From Cryptomeria japonica (taxonomy: Eukaryota > Streptophyta > Pinopsida > Cupressales > Cupressaceae): a stretch of 64,000 nt of DNA. Made by a program: the position numbers and the translations under genes. Shown piece after piece: positions 10,394 to 22,455 of this stretch; within the stretch, counting starts at the first letter, position 1; every line of letters starts with the position of its first letter. The notes beneath the pieces were generated by a model. It had not been told where the DNA came from, made no database searches, and saw nothing but the letters and a program-made list of their open reading frames with translations. The stretch covers positions 341,025,793-341,089,792 of the forward strand of contig NC_081408.1 of assembly GCF_030272615.1 (NCBI RefSeq), given 5' to 3'.

Positions 10394-11705
10394 TGTTGGC
10401 ATTTTGGTACATTTTGTATGATCGGTGAGTCATATGGTTGTCATTATTGGCAACATCATCTTCCAAGTCTTCACAATCTATTGGCAGTAAGTAGACCAGT
10501 ATATAGAGGTTAACCAACTAAGCAATGTGTAGATAGGACAAGTAGTAAGTAGACCGGCACAACAGGGCAAGCAACGAGTAGACTGGAACACAGGATGTCA
10601 ACCGGCAAGCAGTGAGTAGACCGGCAAAGAAGAGGTCAACCACATAAGTAGTAAACAAATCAGCACATGGGAGGATAATTGGCTAAGTAGTTATTAAACC
10701 AGTATACAAGAGGTAACCGGCTAAGTAGATTTTGATTGGTACATCAGTAGAGTCTATAACTGATAGACTTAGTAACGTTCAGTTAACATCCATTTAAACT
10801 ATCACTCTTCTCCAATCAACCGATGGACTTATCGGCATGAATGACTGTTTCAACGGAGATTCCTAGAATGATTTCTGGAGAATGATTTATGGTGCAGTAA
10901 CATAATTTTCAATCTAACATTTTGGAGGGAAATTTGGTGATAGAATGAAAGGTTAATAAATTCATGTAAGTTATTTTTTATGAAGTTGTTGTTCTTGTGA
11001 AGATAGATTAAAAAAAGAGTGAACATAGGGGGACCAGAGTAGAGTGTAGAGTCGAGCATCAGAGAACCGGCAGAGTGCAAAGTCGAGGGTCAGAGAACCA
11101 ACAGAGTGCAAAGCTGAAGGTATAAGAAGAAAACTGGTATTGTGTAGAGAAGATACAACCGGTGCATATAGAGTATGATTTTCAGTGTGATCTGATCAAG
11201 CTATCAGTAGCCACTCTAGTAGATCATCTTTCTACTGCTTCCTAACCATTGCAACTAAAATCCCTTACTAGGGTAGACTTTAACAGGTACCATTGTAAAA
11301 ATCCCTTAACCAGGTGTCATCTTAATTGATGATCCTAAGACCTTTGACAAGGCTACCATTAACAAGGTAAAGGTACAGACAGGCCTTAACCAAAATCCCT
11401 TAACCAGGTGGCACCTAATAGTGTCTTTGTAATCTCCTAACAAGGATGGCTCCTCATGAGGCATACTCCAAAAGAGTACAAATTTTATGAGTTCCTACTC
11501 ACACCGTGGTTTTCTCCCATTTGGGTTTCCACGAGATAAATCTTGGTGTCACTGTGTATCTTTTCATGCATGCATATTCTTCTACAGTAATTATTTATAT
11601 TGATTAATGTTAAGTTAGTGCAAACTTGAGTTAAAATTTTTTATTGAGTAAAACCGGTAAAGTGTTGATTTACCACTCCCCTCTCAACACCGATTGGGAC
11701 TAAAA
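10394..11705 (+). repeat. 5' LTR of Copia-like element
   Basis: It aligns with 32472-33718 at roughly 85-90 percent by eye. Bases 10480-10740 contain imperfect 45-65-bp repeats built around GTAAGTAGACCGGCACA and GGTTAACCGGCTAAG; they recur at 32560-32820. The 3' LTR lacks about 60 bases near 11040-11110. The end is placed at ACTAAAA before the primer site. Confidence 0.85.
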
Positions 11706-11707
11706 AT

Positions 11708-11719
11708 TGGTATTAGAGC
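11708..11719 (+). other. Primer binding site, initiator-Met tRNA type
   Basis: TGGTATTAGAGC follows the LTR by two bases. It differs by one base from the common plant element primer site TGGTATCAGAGC. Confidence 0.75.
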
Positions 11720-11763
11720 TCTGGTCCTCTTAAGTGAAGCTTGATAGCTTGAGGAAAAATATC

Positions 11764-13083
11764 ATGGAAGAATACCAATATCATAATCAGATTGATGAAG
11801 CAAATGAAATTATTGCTTAGCTGAAAGAGAGACTGAGAAAATCTCTTGCAAAAAGAAAGGAACTAGCTCAATAGCTAAATGAGAGTAAAGACATCATAGA
11901 TCAACTCTCTTATCAGAGTGGATCTGAAGAAGTTAAAGAAGTGGTCTTAGAACTCATGGAAAAGAACAAGAAGTTGACTGAAGAAATCACACATCTCAAA
12001 AGAGAACATGAAAGTTGGGCCCTGAGGAAGACTGAGTTACTAGAAGCCAACAAAAGTAATGATGAAGGAAAAAGAGATGCAGAAGAAGCTTTGTCAAAAG
12101 TTGAAAGAGCCAAAAGGCTTGTTGAAGATTCCTTGAGAGAAAATGATGCAATCATGATTGAAAAAGATAAAGAAATCTTAATTATCACTCAGGAGAATGA
12201 ATACATGCATAAGCATCTACATGACAACATAGACGAAAAGGAGAAGTTGATGAAAGAGATTGAACAACTCAAGAGTGAGTTGAAAGCTAAGAATGAGAGA
12301 AATGAGAAGCTAAGGAAATTCAATGAAAGCTCTGAGAAGATAGATAAACATTTGAAGGCTCAGAGAAGAACAAAGGAAACAACTGGTCTTGGTTACTCCG
12401 GTATAGGTCCTATAAAACTAGAGAATCATCTTAATCCAAAAGGATAAAATATGATAGAAGGAATAATTCAAAAGTGAAAGGTATGAAATTTCCCAAATCT
12501 TCTTTTTATCACTATGATAAACTGGGTCATAAGTCTGATGTCTGTAGAAACAAACTGGTTAGTCAAAACAAGATTTTAACCTTTGATGGTTACTACCATA
12601 ACTATCATAAGTATGGCCACACTTCAGTGTAGATATCAATCTAGCAGTATGTCAAATAAAAATAAGATTCAAGGGACATTGCTTTACATGCAATAAGTTT
12701 GGACACAAATCTGAAGAATGTAGGCTCAAATCAAATGTATCAAGATCACCATTCAAACTGGTTAGTCCATATAAAAGGAATAATCAGTTCAATGTCACAT
12801 GTTCCACTTGTGGTAATTTTGGTCATGTTGCAGAAAATTGCAGAGTGAGATTGGGGCAGAGAAATAATGCAGGACCATGGAGGACAACTGGTATGGCATG
12901 TTTCAATTGCCATAAGATCGGTCACTTATCTAGACAGTGTAGGAACCAATCCTATAACCAGTCTAAAGACAAGAACCGGTCTGGCAAGAAGAAAGGACAA
13001 AATGAATTGAAAGGAAAGAAGACAATTGAAGAGGTGAAGAATGAAATGAAAAAGACATGGATTAAGAGAGAAGAAAAAAAATA
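11764..13083 (+). pseudogene. Coiled-coil protein with five zinc-knuckle-like motifs (gag-like)
   Basis: The ATG at 11764 starts MEEYQYHNQID. With two early stops the frame runs to 12447 as a nearly uninterrupted Glu/Lys-rich coiled coil (heptad-like, for example LVEDSLRENDAIMIEKDKE) and ends in RRTKETTGLGYSG, a short pattern seen in Copia gag proteins. Beyond a frameshift come five CCHC-like knuckles about 90-115 bases apart: YHYDKLGHKSDVC (12512), YHNYHKYGHTS (12595), CFTCNKFGHKSEEC (12682), CSTCGNFGHVAENC (12804) and CFNCHKIGHLSRQC (12900). The first two have lost cysteines. A Lys-rich tail ends at 13083. It probably acts as a nucleocapsid. A capsid domain is not recognisable. Confidence 0.7.
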
Positions 13084-13599
13084 AGGAGAAATTCTTCTAG
13101 AAACTAAGTCATCATCTACCAGTGATGACAATTCCTCTTCAAACTAGGCATACCAATGCTCAGGGGGACCACATATGGTAAGATTACTTTTTGAATCTCG
13201 TTAACAAATATAAGGTTATGTCTATCTGCATAGTTGAGATGCATAAAAGTTAGTCTAAAAGTTCTTGTTTGAATAATATCTTGTGAGTTAGTTGTTTGTG
13301 TATCGATATCGGTAACAAACAACTGGTAAAGGGTAAGTCAGTGTACCTTAAGTTGTAAGTTTCAAAACTAACCATTGTATAATAACATCAATAAATCTCA
13401 ATGGATAAATAAGGAAATGTCAATACATTTCACTTGCCTTGATTTCTTGTAAACTTTCTTGAGCTCTTGTGCGACCAAAGGCAATTGAAAACTTGCTAAC
13501 AATATTTGTGCGAAGAGTTCAAGAGAGTGATAGTGGTGTTGGATATTTCTGAGGAGAAGGTATTTAAACCTTACTTGAGAAATTTGTTTGAAGGTCATC
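13084..13599 (+). other. Spacer between the two cargo ORFs, no gene seen
   Basis: About 500 bases without a credible ORF. Short open frames on the minus strand (13116-13322, 13398-13601) have no recognisable content. The stretch may hold a leader or an intron. I cannot define splice sites with confidence. Confidence 0.5.
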
Positions 13600-15719
13600 A
13601 TGGCAGAGCTGATATCGAATCCTATGTTGGTTCAAGTTATCAAAGAACCCCAACCCAAGTTCAAGCTGCATCTGATGAAATCCAGTGAGATTGACATGAT
13701 TGGTGCCTTATCATCTGTGCCCTCTAGTGTATTATTGGTTGAATACATTCACTCCTATATCCACTATAAGCTTGAAGAACTTGGAGACATATTCATTTGA
13801 AATGAATTTAAAGGGTTTTATGTTAATGATCGGTTGAAGGCAGAATATCTATCCTTGAAGACCAAGGGTTTGTCTAATGTTGTTGATTTTCCCAATTAGT
13901 TTCATGCCAACTAGGTTAGGTATGTACTCAGCAGAGTTCATGATCAATTCTTGTGGCTAGAAACTCAAGCACTGATCAAGATCACAAAGGACGTGATTCA
14001 AAGAGTTACAAGGTTTAGTACAACTGGTGAAGCATTAACCCTAAGAACAATTTCATCAAATGAAGTAACCTGATTAACCAAATCCCAATGTGACAGTAGA
14101 GCAACGACAATCACCCATATTGAGGATGCTGAAGTAAAATTTGCCTTTACAGTGCTGGGTTATAGGGTATATCAATCAAGTCAGATGAATAGTGTGTCAA
14201 GCAGTGCCATACATGTTGCATATTGAATTATCAAGGAGGATGCAACCTATGATATTTGTGAGATGGTCAAAAGCCAATTTATGTTGAACATGGAGAGAAT
14301 CAAGAAGGACAAGAAGAATCTTTCAAATATGGCTCACTACTCGTATGTATATTTTTCTATGTGCAAAACGTTTTCCCCGGTAAGGGTAATGTAGTATGGT
14401 CTGAAGAAAAACCTATCATGGTTCAGATAGGTGAAATGATTAGGGATTTGGGAGATAGGTTTGGTGAAACAATTTGGGGACACTTTAAGGAATTTCAAAT
14501 TAGGATGTGCAAAAGGGAAAGAATTCCAACCGGTATAGTGCAGAAATATAAAGACAACATTTTCTTTCTTGTAGACATAGATTGTTGTATCATACAAGAG
14601 GTTCAACCCAGAACCTTTTGGGTTCCACCTATGGGATATGAGGTTGTAGAAGACATTGTTAAAATACATGTCAACATGCTATTGTCCAAACCGGTAGACT
14701 CAAAGGCAAAGAGATTTGGAACCTGTGAAGAGGCAAGCTCCAAAATAAAATAGGAACTTTAGGTGCCAATCATGAAAAGAAAAGTAAGAATAATGATTGA
14801 TACTCTTGACAAAAAGTATGGAGGTGAAGCATTAGGTTCCACTACCTTCACCAGTGCTAGTGAACAATCAGGGGTCAACCCTAATAAAGATGAAGAATTA
14901 ACAGGTGAAAAGAAGAAAGTATCAAAGACAAAACCAAAGGGGGTTGTAGCAACCAAGCCCACAACATATACAAAAGAAAAGGATTTAGGTACTCTTGTAT
15001 CTTCCCCAAGTAAAGATAGACAATAGGAGTGACTTATACAAGAAAGAAGAATAATGAAGGAAGAATTTATACAAAGCTTAAAAAGGATGAAAAAGAGGGT
15101 GATATCAATGACACCCAATCAAATCTGGAAATTAAGGAGGTTAGAAGAACTAGAAGAAACAAAGCCCCAACAGTTGATGAACTAGTCCAAGGGATCAAAG
15201 AATTTAGAGGTTTGTCTAGTGTTAGGAAAACATATTCCCTCAGTAATGAAGAAGACAAAAGGAAAATTGAAGAAGCCCTAATCTGGAACTTGCACAAGTT
15301 TTGTAGGACTCCTAGTGAATTATATGGAATAATCCCATCAGATTTGCAAGATCAAATTGAAAGGAGATGGAAAACAACTCTGGCTATTGAGAAAGAACAC
15401 CGAATAAAATTTCTCATGTAAGTGCAACATGATTTGGACCTTGATCAAGCTTCACTAGTGGTTGAAGCATGCATGCAACATTTCAAAATAAGAAATAGAA
15501 CTGGGAGACTGGCAGTAGGTTAAGTTGAAGTAGTGCACGAAGAAGGAGTTACCTTGTGGAATAAAATTCTGAATCAGCAAAATAAAGATGAAGAAGAAAT
15601 AGCAAAGGGAACAAAATAGGACCAAGGTGCAGCTGCCCTTGACAAAGGAAAAGGTAAGCAAAAAAGACTCCATTGAAGATTTTGATGTTTTCTCAGTTGA
15701 AGACATCATAGGAAATTGG
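13600..15719 (+). pseudogene. Unrecognised cargo ORF of Copia-like element, 5' part
   Basis: The ATG at 13600 opens MAELISNPMLVQVIKE. With roughly a dozen stops and a few frameshifts, one coherent protein can be followed: a mixed alpha-type N-terminal region (to about 14330), an open frame at 14361-14753 with GEMIRDLGDRFGETIWGHF and RTFWVPPMGYEV, then Lys/Glu-rich linkers (14763-15026), then RRTRRNKAPTVDEL and HKFCRTPSELYGIIPSDL at 15029-15421. It is cut at 15719 by the level-3 element and resumes at 31127. I do not recognise the family. It has no protease, integrase, RT or RNase H motif, and it is not the plant mobile domain. The persistence of a readable frame through decay suggests it was once under selection. 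Confidence 0.6.
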
Positions 15720-17227
15720 TGCAGAGGCTCCTCATCTACACTCAAATCATGACCCTAAGGATGAAGACTAGGATCATTAGAGTGTCTTAGTGTGTCTTGT
15801 GTTTCACGTATACAATAAACCCCACCATATAAGCCCATGTCACCAATTAGGCAATTTGATAAGCCAATTGGGACAATGTGGTCAATAGGGGTAGTAGACG
15901 GTTTATTTTTGTCTTTGATAGGTTTTAGATAGGTTTTATGAGTGTTTGGTTGATCCATGTGTGTGGATTCCAACCTTAGCAAGTATGACAATATTTTGTG
16001 CAAAATTGCAAAAATTGTAACTTTTGTAAAATGCAACTTTTGAGTGCAAAAGTGCAACTTTTTGAATTACGATTGGGGAAAGCCTTTCAACAGCTCCAAC
16101 CTACTCCAAATTTGGTGGGAAGCCATTGGAGAGTTGTATAATCCTTTTGGACATGATTCTCAAAGTTTTTTTTGTTGTAATTGGAGTTTGTGAAGCAATA
16201 AAACATAAAATACTATAGTTTTCCCAGAAATTTTGAGTTTGCAGGAGTTGCACATGCCTGTACAGATTGATTTGGATCACACCATCCATGGAGTAGATAG
16301 AGGGATGAAATAGATTTTTTTTGGTGGTGGTCTAAGGTCCTAATTGTTCCATAGTAGTGAGCACCCTCCATTCTTTTGACTGGAACCCAGAAATTGAGGG
16401 TTTGTAGAGGGTTTTGAACAAAAATGGCCTTATCTTGCATTCTAGTCCACTAGAAGACTCTTCCTTTACAGGGATGAAAGATAAGCCTCTGTACTCTAGA
16501 TATTGCATGGTTTTTTTAGGGGAAACTTGGTTGTGTGGAGAAAACAACAAGATTAGGTAGGCATCTCTATGTGACTACCTAGGAAAAGATTTAGGACATT
16601 CATCATAAAATATCATAGTGATGGATTCTAGGCATGCAAACTTGGAATAAAAGGTTAATCACCATCCCCCACATAACCATAGAGTTTTTTTTCCATTGAG
16701 TTCATTTTTTGGTAGTTGCTTTGGAAAATAGGCCTAATTGCCCCTATTAGGTCTCTTGGCCTATAAAGGGATCAGACCTTTTAATTGCAGACCTAGCCAA
16801 ACAATTTTGGGGATTAGTACAACTTCCAAAAGGGTGTTTTAAATGGTAATTTTTTTGTATGGGTGTGTGGAAAAGTTTGGAGTTAAGATCCATTTTATCA
16901 CCAAATAGGGCTACTAGCCTAGGGGGTAGGTTTCTAAAGGAGGTATAAGGAATTGAAGCCCAATCTCAAAACAAATGCTTGGACCAATTTCTAATGGCCA
17001 TAAATGAACCCAATCCTAAGCCCTTATGAGAAGGGTGTCATAGGATGGTGTAGGGTAGGTATTGAGGCATTTACTCATCTTGAGTAGGCCCAAGCCTAGT
17101 GAACTTGTGAGTAGATTCATCCAAGGTGTGGAGTCCTTCCTTCCAGGACCCTTGTGAGCATTTGAGGGGTTAGAAGTATAACCTTGTTTGGGCTTGTCCT
17201 TAGGTGTGTGGGTAGGGCTCTGCATCA
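15720..17227 (+). repeat. 5' LTR of level-3 chromovirus
   Basis: It aligns with 29698-31126 at about 90 percent by eye. The 5' copy keeps about 80 bases near 17095-17190 that are missing from the 3' copy. Open frames on the minus strand here recur in both LTRs and have no recognisable domain. Confidence 0.88.
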
Positions 17228-17229
17228 AG

Positions 17230-17241
17230 TGGTATTAGAGC
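17230..17241 (+). other. Primer binding site, initiator-Met tRNA type
   Basis: TGGTATTAGAGC two bases after the LTR end TGCATCA, as in many plant gypsy and copia elements. Confidence 0.75.
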
Positions 17242-17276
17242 ATAGGAGTGTTCTTCAGATAGAAGGAGAAGACAAG

Positions 17277-18480
17277 ATGTCAAAAGAAGAGGGATCCCAA
17301 GAGGTACCTTCAAGAATGACCAATGTTGAGTTCAATGTCCTGGTGATGAAGTAGATGGCAGAGAGTAGAGTATTCAGGGTTGAGAATCAAGCCTTGATAA
17401 ATGAGATGGATCAGTTGAAGGACAGAGTGGAGAGGGGAAAGAGAAACTCTGGAGAAGAAGGGGATGAAGAGGAGATCCCTATGCAGGAAGAGCTAAAGGT
17501 TCTTGCAGACCAAAGACCCCTGAATAGTGTCCTCAAGTCCATGGAGAGAAGAAAAATGGATGTGAAGATGGATCTTCCAGTGTTTGCAGGCAAGATGGAG
17601 CCTGATACAATGATGGAGTGGATAGACTCCTTGGACAATTTTTTTGAAAGCAAAGACATACCAGACCACCAGAGGGTGAAGATGGCCCAATCCAAGATGA
17701 AAGGGGCTGCACTAACTTGGTGGAATTTTATCCAAGATGAGAGGTTGAAAGAAGGAAAGAGAAGAGTGTCTACATGGAAGAAGATGATGGCTTTGGTGAA
17801 AGAAGCCTATGTCCCAATGGACTACAATATCCAATTGCATAGGAGGAGACAAAATTTGAAACAAAAGGAGATGGACGTGAGTTCCTATACCAATTAATTC
17901 ATGAAGTTGTGTGTGAGAACCAAGGTGAAAGGGAGTGAAGATGAGAAGCTGGCAATGGGTTGAGATTTACAATCCAAGAATATTTGAATCTCCACATCCC
18001 GGAGACAGTCCAAAAGTGCTTTCAATTGGAACTCAAGGTGGAAGAAAAGTTGAAGAGGAGGCACGATCAAAATGGAAGAGGTAAAGGGAGACAACAAAGA
18101 GGGGAAAGAGGCCCTTTTAGAAGAAGAGGAAATGGTTTTGGATATGAGGGTGACACTAACCAAGAAGGCAATAGAGGAGAGAGCAGTTACAACCAAGGAG
18201 GGGGCTGCAATCCAAGAGGGAACTTTAGGGGTAGAAGACCACCCTCTAGAGGAAGATTCTAAGGCAGAGGACCTCCTAGTTGATATAACTACAACCAAGA
18301 AGGCCACATGGCCAATAGGTGTCCAGAGAAGGCTTCTAGCTCCATGGGAGAAAGGTGAAGCAATTTGTTGCAGGAATCTAATTGTCAAAGTGTGGCAAGT
18401 GCAAACACTTATCAAAGTGTTAATGCTCCTAATAGCTATGGATATCCTAAAAGAGGAGAGGCTCTGATGATGAGGAGAGT
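17277..18480 (+). pseudogene. gag: gag of level-3 chromovirus
   Basis: The ATG at 17277 (MSKEEGSQEVPSRM) runs into one stop and continues as a long frame at 17355-17897. It has a coiled-coil start and then the gag capsid signature LPVFAGKMEPDTMMEW, AALTWWNFIQ and YNIQLHRRRQNLKQ. After a frameshift the Arg/Gly-rich basic region (RRRGNGFGYEG, GNFRGRRPPSRGRF) lies at 18060-18262. It is followed by a decayed zinc knuckle, YNYNQEGHMANRC (about 18277-18315), with the first two cysteines replaced by tyrosine and asparagine-flanking positions. This protein packages element RNA. Several stops make it inactive. Confidence 0.85.
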
Positions 18481-21221
18481 GGTAACCACCATGAAGGTGC
18501 CTGACAAGGATCCTACATAAAGGAAATCTCTTTTCAAAACCACTTCCAAGGTAGGAGGAAAGGTATGCAAGATCTTGATAGACTCTGGATCCACTGAAAA
18601 TTTTGTATCACTTGAAATGGGAGAAAGCTACCTCACCCTTACCCCTTCAAGGTCTCATGGGTCACCCAAGGTCAGCAAGCAGTAATAGAAGAGCAGGCTT
18701 GGGTGGATTTTTAGATTGGATCATACAAGGATAGATTGCTATTTGACATGGCCAATATGGATGCATGCCATCTCTTGTTTGGGAGACCATGGCAGTATGA
18801 CTTCAAAGATCATCATGATGGGTTGAGAAACACCTATTCAATCACCAAGGATGGGAAGGTGATAGAACTCTTACCTCTGATAGAGGAAGAGATGGAATTA
18901 AGAGGGAAGGATGCCAAGGTGCTTATGGTAGAAGGAAAAAGTTCATGAAGGAGATTGCAAAGAAAGGTGTAGTTTTCTATGCCCTCATGCCTAGCCCCAA
19001 GGTGACAAAGAAAGAGCAGTTTGTAGAAGAGAAAGAAGGAGGACAGAAGCACATAGACCCTGCAGTCAAATAGTTTCTTGATAGGCATAAGGGCATCATC
19101 TCAGATGGAATTCCAAGATCCCTCCACCGGTGAGAGGCATCGATCATTGCATAGATCTGATCCCTAGATCTAGTCTCCCAAACAAAGAAGCCTACAAGCT
19201 CACTCCAGACTAGAATGCAGAAATGGCAAGGCAAATTGAAGAGTTGCTTGAATCAGGACTGATTGGAAAGAGCTTAAGCCCATGTATAGTACCTGTTGTC
19301 CTTGCACCCAAGAAAGAAGGCACTTGGAGGCTTTGTACAGACTCAAGGGCCATCAACAAGATAAATATAAGGTATAGCTTCCCAATCCCTAGGATAGAGG
19401 ATTTTCTTGATTTCTTGCGGAGTGCTAAGTATTTCACCAAAATGGATCTAAAAAGTGGATACCATCAGATTATAATAAGGCCAGGGGATGAATGGAAAAC
19501 AACTTTTAAAACCAATGCGGGGTTATATGAGTGGAAGTTCATGCCATTTGGGTTGTCCAATGCCCCTAGTATCTTTATGAGGTTGATGAATAAAGTCTTA
19601 GTGGAATTCATAGGATACTTTGTCATAGTGTACCTAGATGATATCTTGATCTTGAGTCACACAAGGGAAGAACACCGCAGACACATAGATATGGTTCTCT
19701 AGAGGTTACATGAAGAGAAACTAATGATCAATTTGGATAAGTGTTTGTTCATACAGGAGGAGATCATCTACTTGGGTTTTGTGATCTCACAAGGTGAGTT
19801 GAAAATGGACCAAGAGAAGGTGAGTTCTATACTATCTTGGCCAACACCTAAGACTATGAATGATGTCTGGAGTTTCTGTGCTTTAGAAACTTTTTATAGG
19901 AAGTTCATAAGAGGATTTAGTCATGTTTGTGCACCCATGCTTGTCACCATAAAGGGAGGACAAAAGTGCAGGTTTAGTTGGACCAAAGAGGCAGATGATT
20001 CATTTGAAACATTGAAGAAGAAGGTTGCAGAACAACCAGTCCTTACCTTACCAGACTTCAACAAGATATTTCAGGTGGAATGTGATGCAAGCCACATGGC
20101 TATTGGGGCAGTGCTCAGTCAAGAAAGAAAGACTATTTCTTTTTTCAGTGAAAAGGTAAATGATGCCAAGAAAAGGTACTCATATTATGACTTGGAGATG
20201 TATGCTTTAGTACAGTCTTTGAAGAAGTGGAGGCACTATTTATGGCCTAAGGAGTTCATAGTTTTTATTGATAATTAGGCACTCAATTTCATAAATAGCC
20301 AAGAGAAGCTAAACCACTAACACATGAAGTGGGTAGAGACCCTAAGAAGGGAGTCAAGAACAAAGTTGCAGATGCTTTGAGCAGGAGGGTCTTAACTATC
20401 AATCAAATCAAGATGGAGAGAGTTGGTATTGATTCCTTGAAGAGTATGTATGATGCTGATGAAGAATTTGGAGAGATATACAAGGAATGTGAAACCTTTG
20501 GTGAGATGTATCATATTGAGTTTTCTGAATTTTTGATACAAGATGAATTGTTATTCAAAGGAGTACAGTTGTGTATTCCTAAGTGTTTTATGAGGTTGAA
20601 TATCATTAGGGAGAAGCATTATTGAGCTATGGCAGTTCATTTTGGCCTTGACAAGACCCTAGACCTTGTGAAGAGACATTATTACTGGCCTAAATTGCAA
20701 GCAAATGTAAGAAAGTTTGTGGAAACATGTGTAATATGTCAAAAAGCCAAAGGGAAGTCCACAAATGCAGGTTTATATCAGCCTTTACCCATTCCTTCTA
20801 CGCCATGGGAGAGCATAAGTATGGACTTTGTGTTGGATCTACCTAGGACAAGGAGGGGATTTGACAGTGTCTTTGTAGTGGTGAACAGGTTTAGTAAAAT
20901 GGCTCATTTATTGCCATGTAAGACTTCTTGTGATGCATCATATGTTGCAGACCTATTCTTCAAAGAGATATTTCAGATACATGGATTTCCCCTAAACATT
21001 ATTTCAGATAGAGATGTGAAGTTCATAGGTCACTTTTGGAGGACCCTTTGGAAGAAGTTGGGAACTAACCTAGCTTTCTCATCAGCCTACCATCCTTAAA
21101 CAGATGGGAAAACAGAAGTTGTCAATAGGTCATTGGGAAACCTACTAAGGTGTTTGACAAGGCAACATGGACAAAAATGGGACAGTATACTGTCACAGGT
21201 AGAGTTCTCTTACAATGATAC
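18481..21221 (+). pseudogene. pol: pol of level-3 chromovirus (protease, RT, RNase H, integrase), 5' part
   Basis: The protease shows ILIDSGSTENFVS near 18570 and HLLFGRPWQYD near 18769. RT is open at 19223-19702 with [38 protein letters not shown] and the catalytic YLDDILI. RNase H at about 20070-20278 keeps three acidic residues (VECDAS, YDLEMYAL, VFIDN). The integrase is open at 20629-21099 with a zinc-binding start (HFGLDKTLDLVKRHYYW, CVICQKAKG), MDFVLDLP and ISDRDVKF. The third catalytic residue follows a stop in DGKTEVVNRS. The gene breaks at YNDT where the level-4 element is inserted. There are scattered stops, but the catalytic residues survive, so this is a fairly recent copy. Confidence 0.9.
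21217..21221 (+). other. Target site duplication GATAC (left copy)
   Basis: GATAC precedes the level-4 element and GATAC follows it at 29020-29024. Removing the element and one copy restores an open integrase frame (YNDT followed by INRSTGKSPF). Confidence 0.92.
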
Positions 21222-22440
21222 TGTAAGGCGGAAAATTGCGATCAAACCCTAAGTGCTCCCCCACCACTCCAAGGAGAGAGAAAGGAGGTCACTAGGGTTG
21301 ATGGTTTTCACTTAGGGGAGACTTTACATTCAAAAGAGCGGTTGAAACCCACAAGATCCAATCCCACACAATGCAAGATTGGATTCTGAATGAGTTTCAA
21401 GGGTTATGACAGCAAGGCTACCCTCTTTTGTAAAGAATGTAGATAGAAGGATTAAGCTAGGAATGCATGAAAAGTGAGAAAGATTCGCTTATAAATAGAG
21501 ATAGGAATATAGGATGAAACTATAGACCTGGAATTAGCAGTAAAATGTCGAGACGACGCTATCCTGCAAATTTGAGTGAAAGTTGACAGGATGATGGCAC
21601 CCAGCGTGCACACGGTCCTCCGAAAAATCCGTGAAACGAAGGGGGATCTGTTTGTCTCTGCACAAGGATTCCAGATCTTCAATTATAGCCGCGTACCTGC
21701 AACCTACACATAGAAAAGGGAGGATGATTGGGGGATTAGGGATTAGGGGTTTGCCCTTAGGTCAAACCCCGATTTTGGAATTAACCAAGAAATGAGAAAT
21801 GTTGTAAATGTAAATGATTGTAATGTAATAAAGTACCAATACCTTGTTGTAAGAATGTTTGTATTCTTACATGCGAAGGCGTAAATGTTGTTGTATGTTG
21901 TATGTTGTATGTGGTATGTGATCTCCTCTTCAATGGTTGAATCCTTGTCTTGAATGCAACACTTAGCCTTGAATGGAGACTTAGAATGATCAATTGCTTG
22001 AAGGAATGCTTGAATGCTTGAATGCTTGAATATCGTTCTCGCCTTTTTTTCCATCCCTCTTTCTAGGAGAGGAAAAGTAGTTTATATACTTGCCAATTAG
22101 GGTTGATAGACTGATTTTTCTGACCTTAGGCCGACCTAGGAAGATTATTTTCCAATTTGCAAACATAAAGACCCGAAGCCCCATAAGAGACCGGGCCCAA
22201 AATAGGGCAAGGGACCAGGGCGCTGGGCGCCATGGTCCTGGGGGACCAGGGCACTGGGCACCATGGTCCCACCTCCAGGGACAGCAGGGTGCAAGGAGGA
22301 TCAGGCCAGGGTGCTGAAAAATGCAGTTTTTGGTGTCATGAATAAGTTTTGGGGTCTCCATTTAGGTTCCGTGTTGCATCGCCATCGGGAAGACCCAAAT
22401 GCAGTCAAAATTTCAAGTGTCACAATTTTAGGACGCTACA
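21222..22440 (-). repeat. 3' LTR of level-4 gag-only element
   Basis: On the minus strand the LTR starts TGTAGCGTCC (22440) and ends CGCCTTACA (21222). A TATA-like box is at 22080-22088 (minus-strand TATATAAAC). It contains a GC-rich block at 22200-22280 with two units of a GGACCAGGGCGCTGGGCGCC-type repeat. The minus-strand ORFs at 21743-22361 recur in the other LTR and are not genes. Confidence 0.9.
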
Positions 22441-22455
22441 TTTAGCCCCCACTTT
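22441..22455 (-). other. Polypurine tract of level-4 element
   Basis: The minus strand reads AAAGTGGGGGCTAAA directly before the LTR. The identical tract precedes the level-0 LTR at 62118-62132. Confidence 0.88.

Noticed and set aside
15755-16550. Minus-strand ORFs of 60-100 codons in the level-3 LTR
   Set aside because: They recur in the 3' LTR at 29733-30267 with changes that break them. No domain.
17894-18467. Alternative frames of 131-173 codons on both strands
   Set aside because: They are shadows of the Arg/Gly-rich gag region of the level-3 element.
21743-22361. Minus-strand ORFs of 103-123 codons repeated at 28304-28781
   Set aside because: These lie within the LTRs of the gag-only element. 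Their similarity reflects LTR duplication, not coding conservation.
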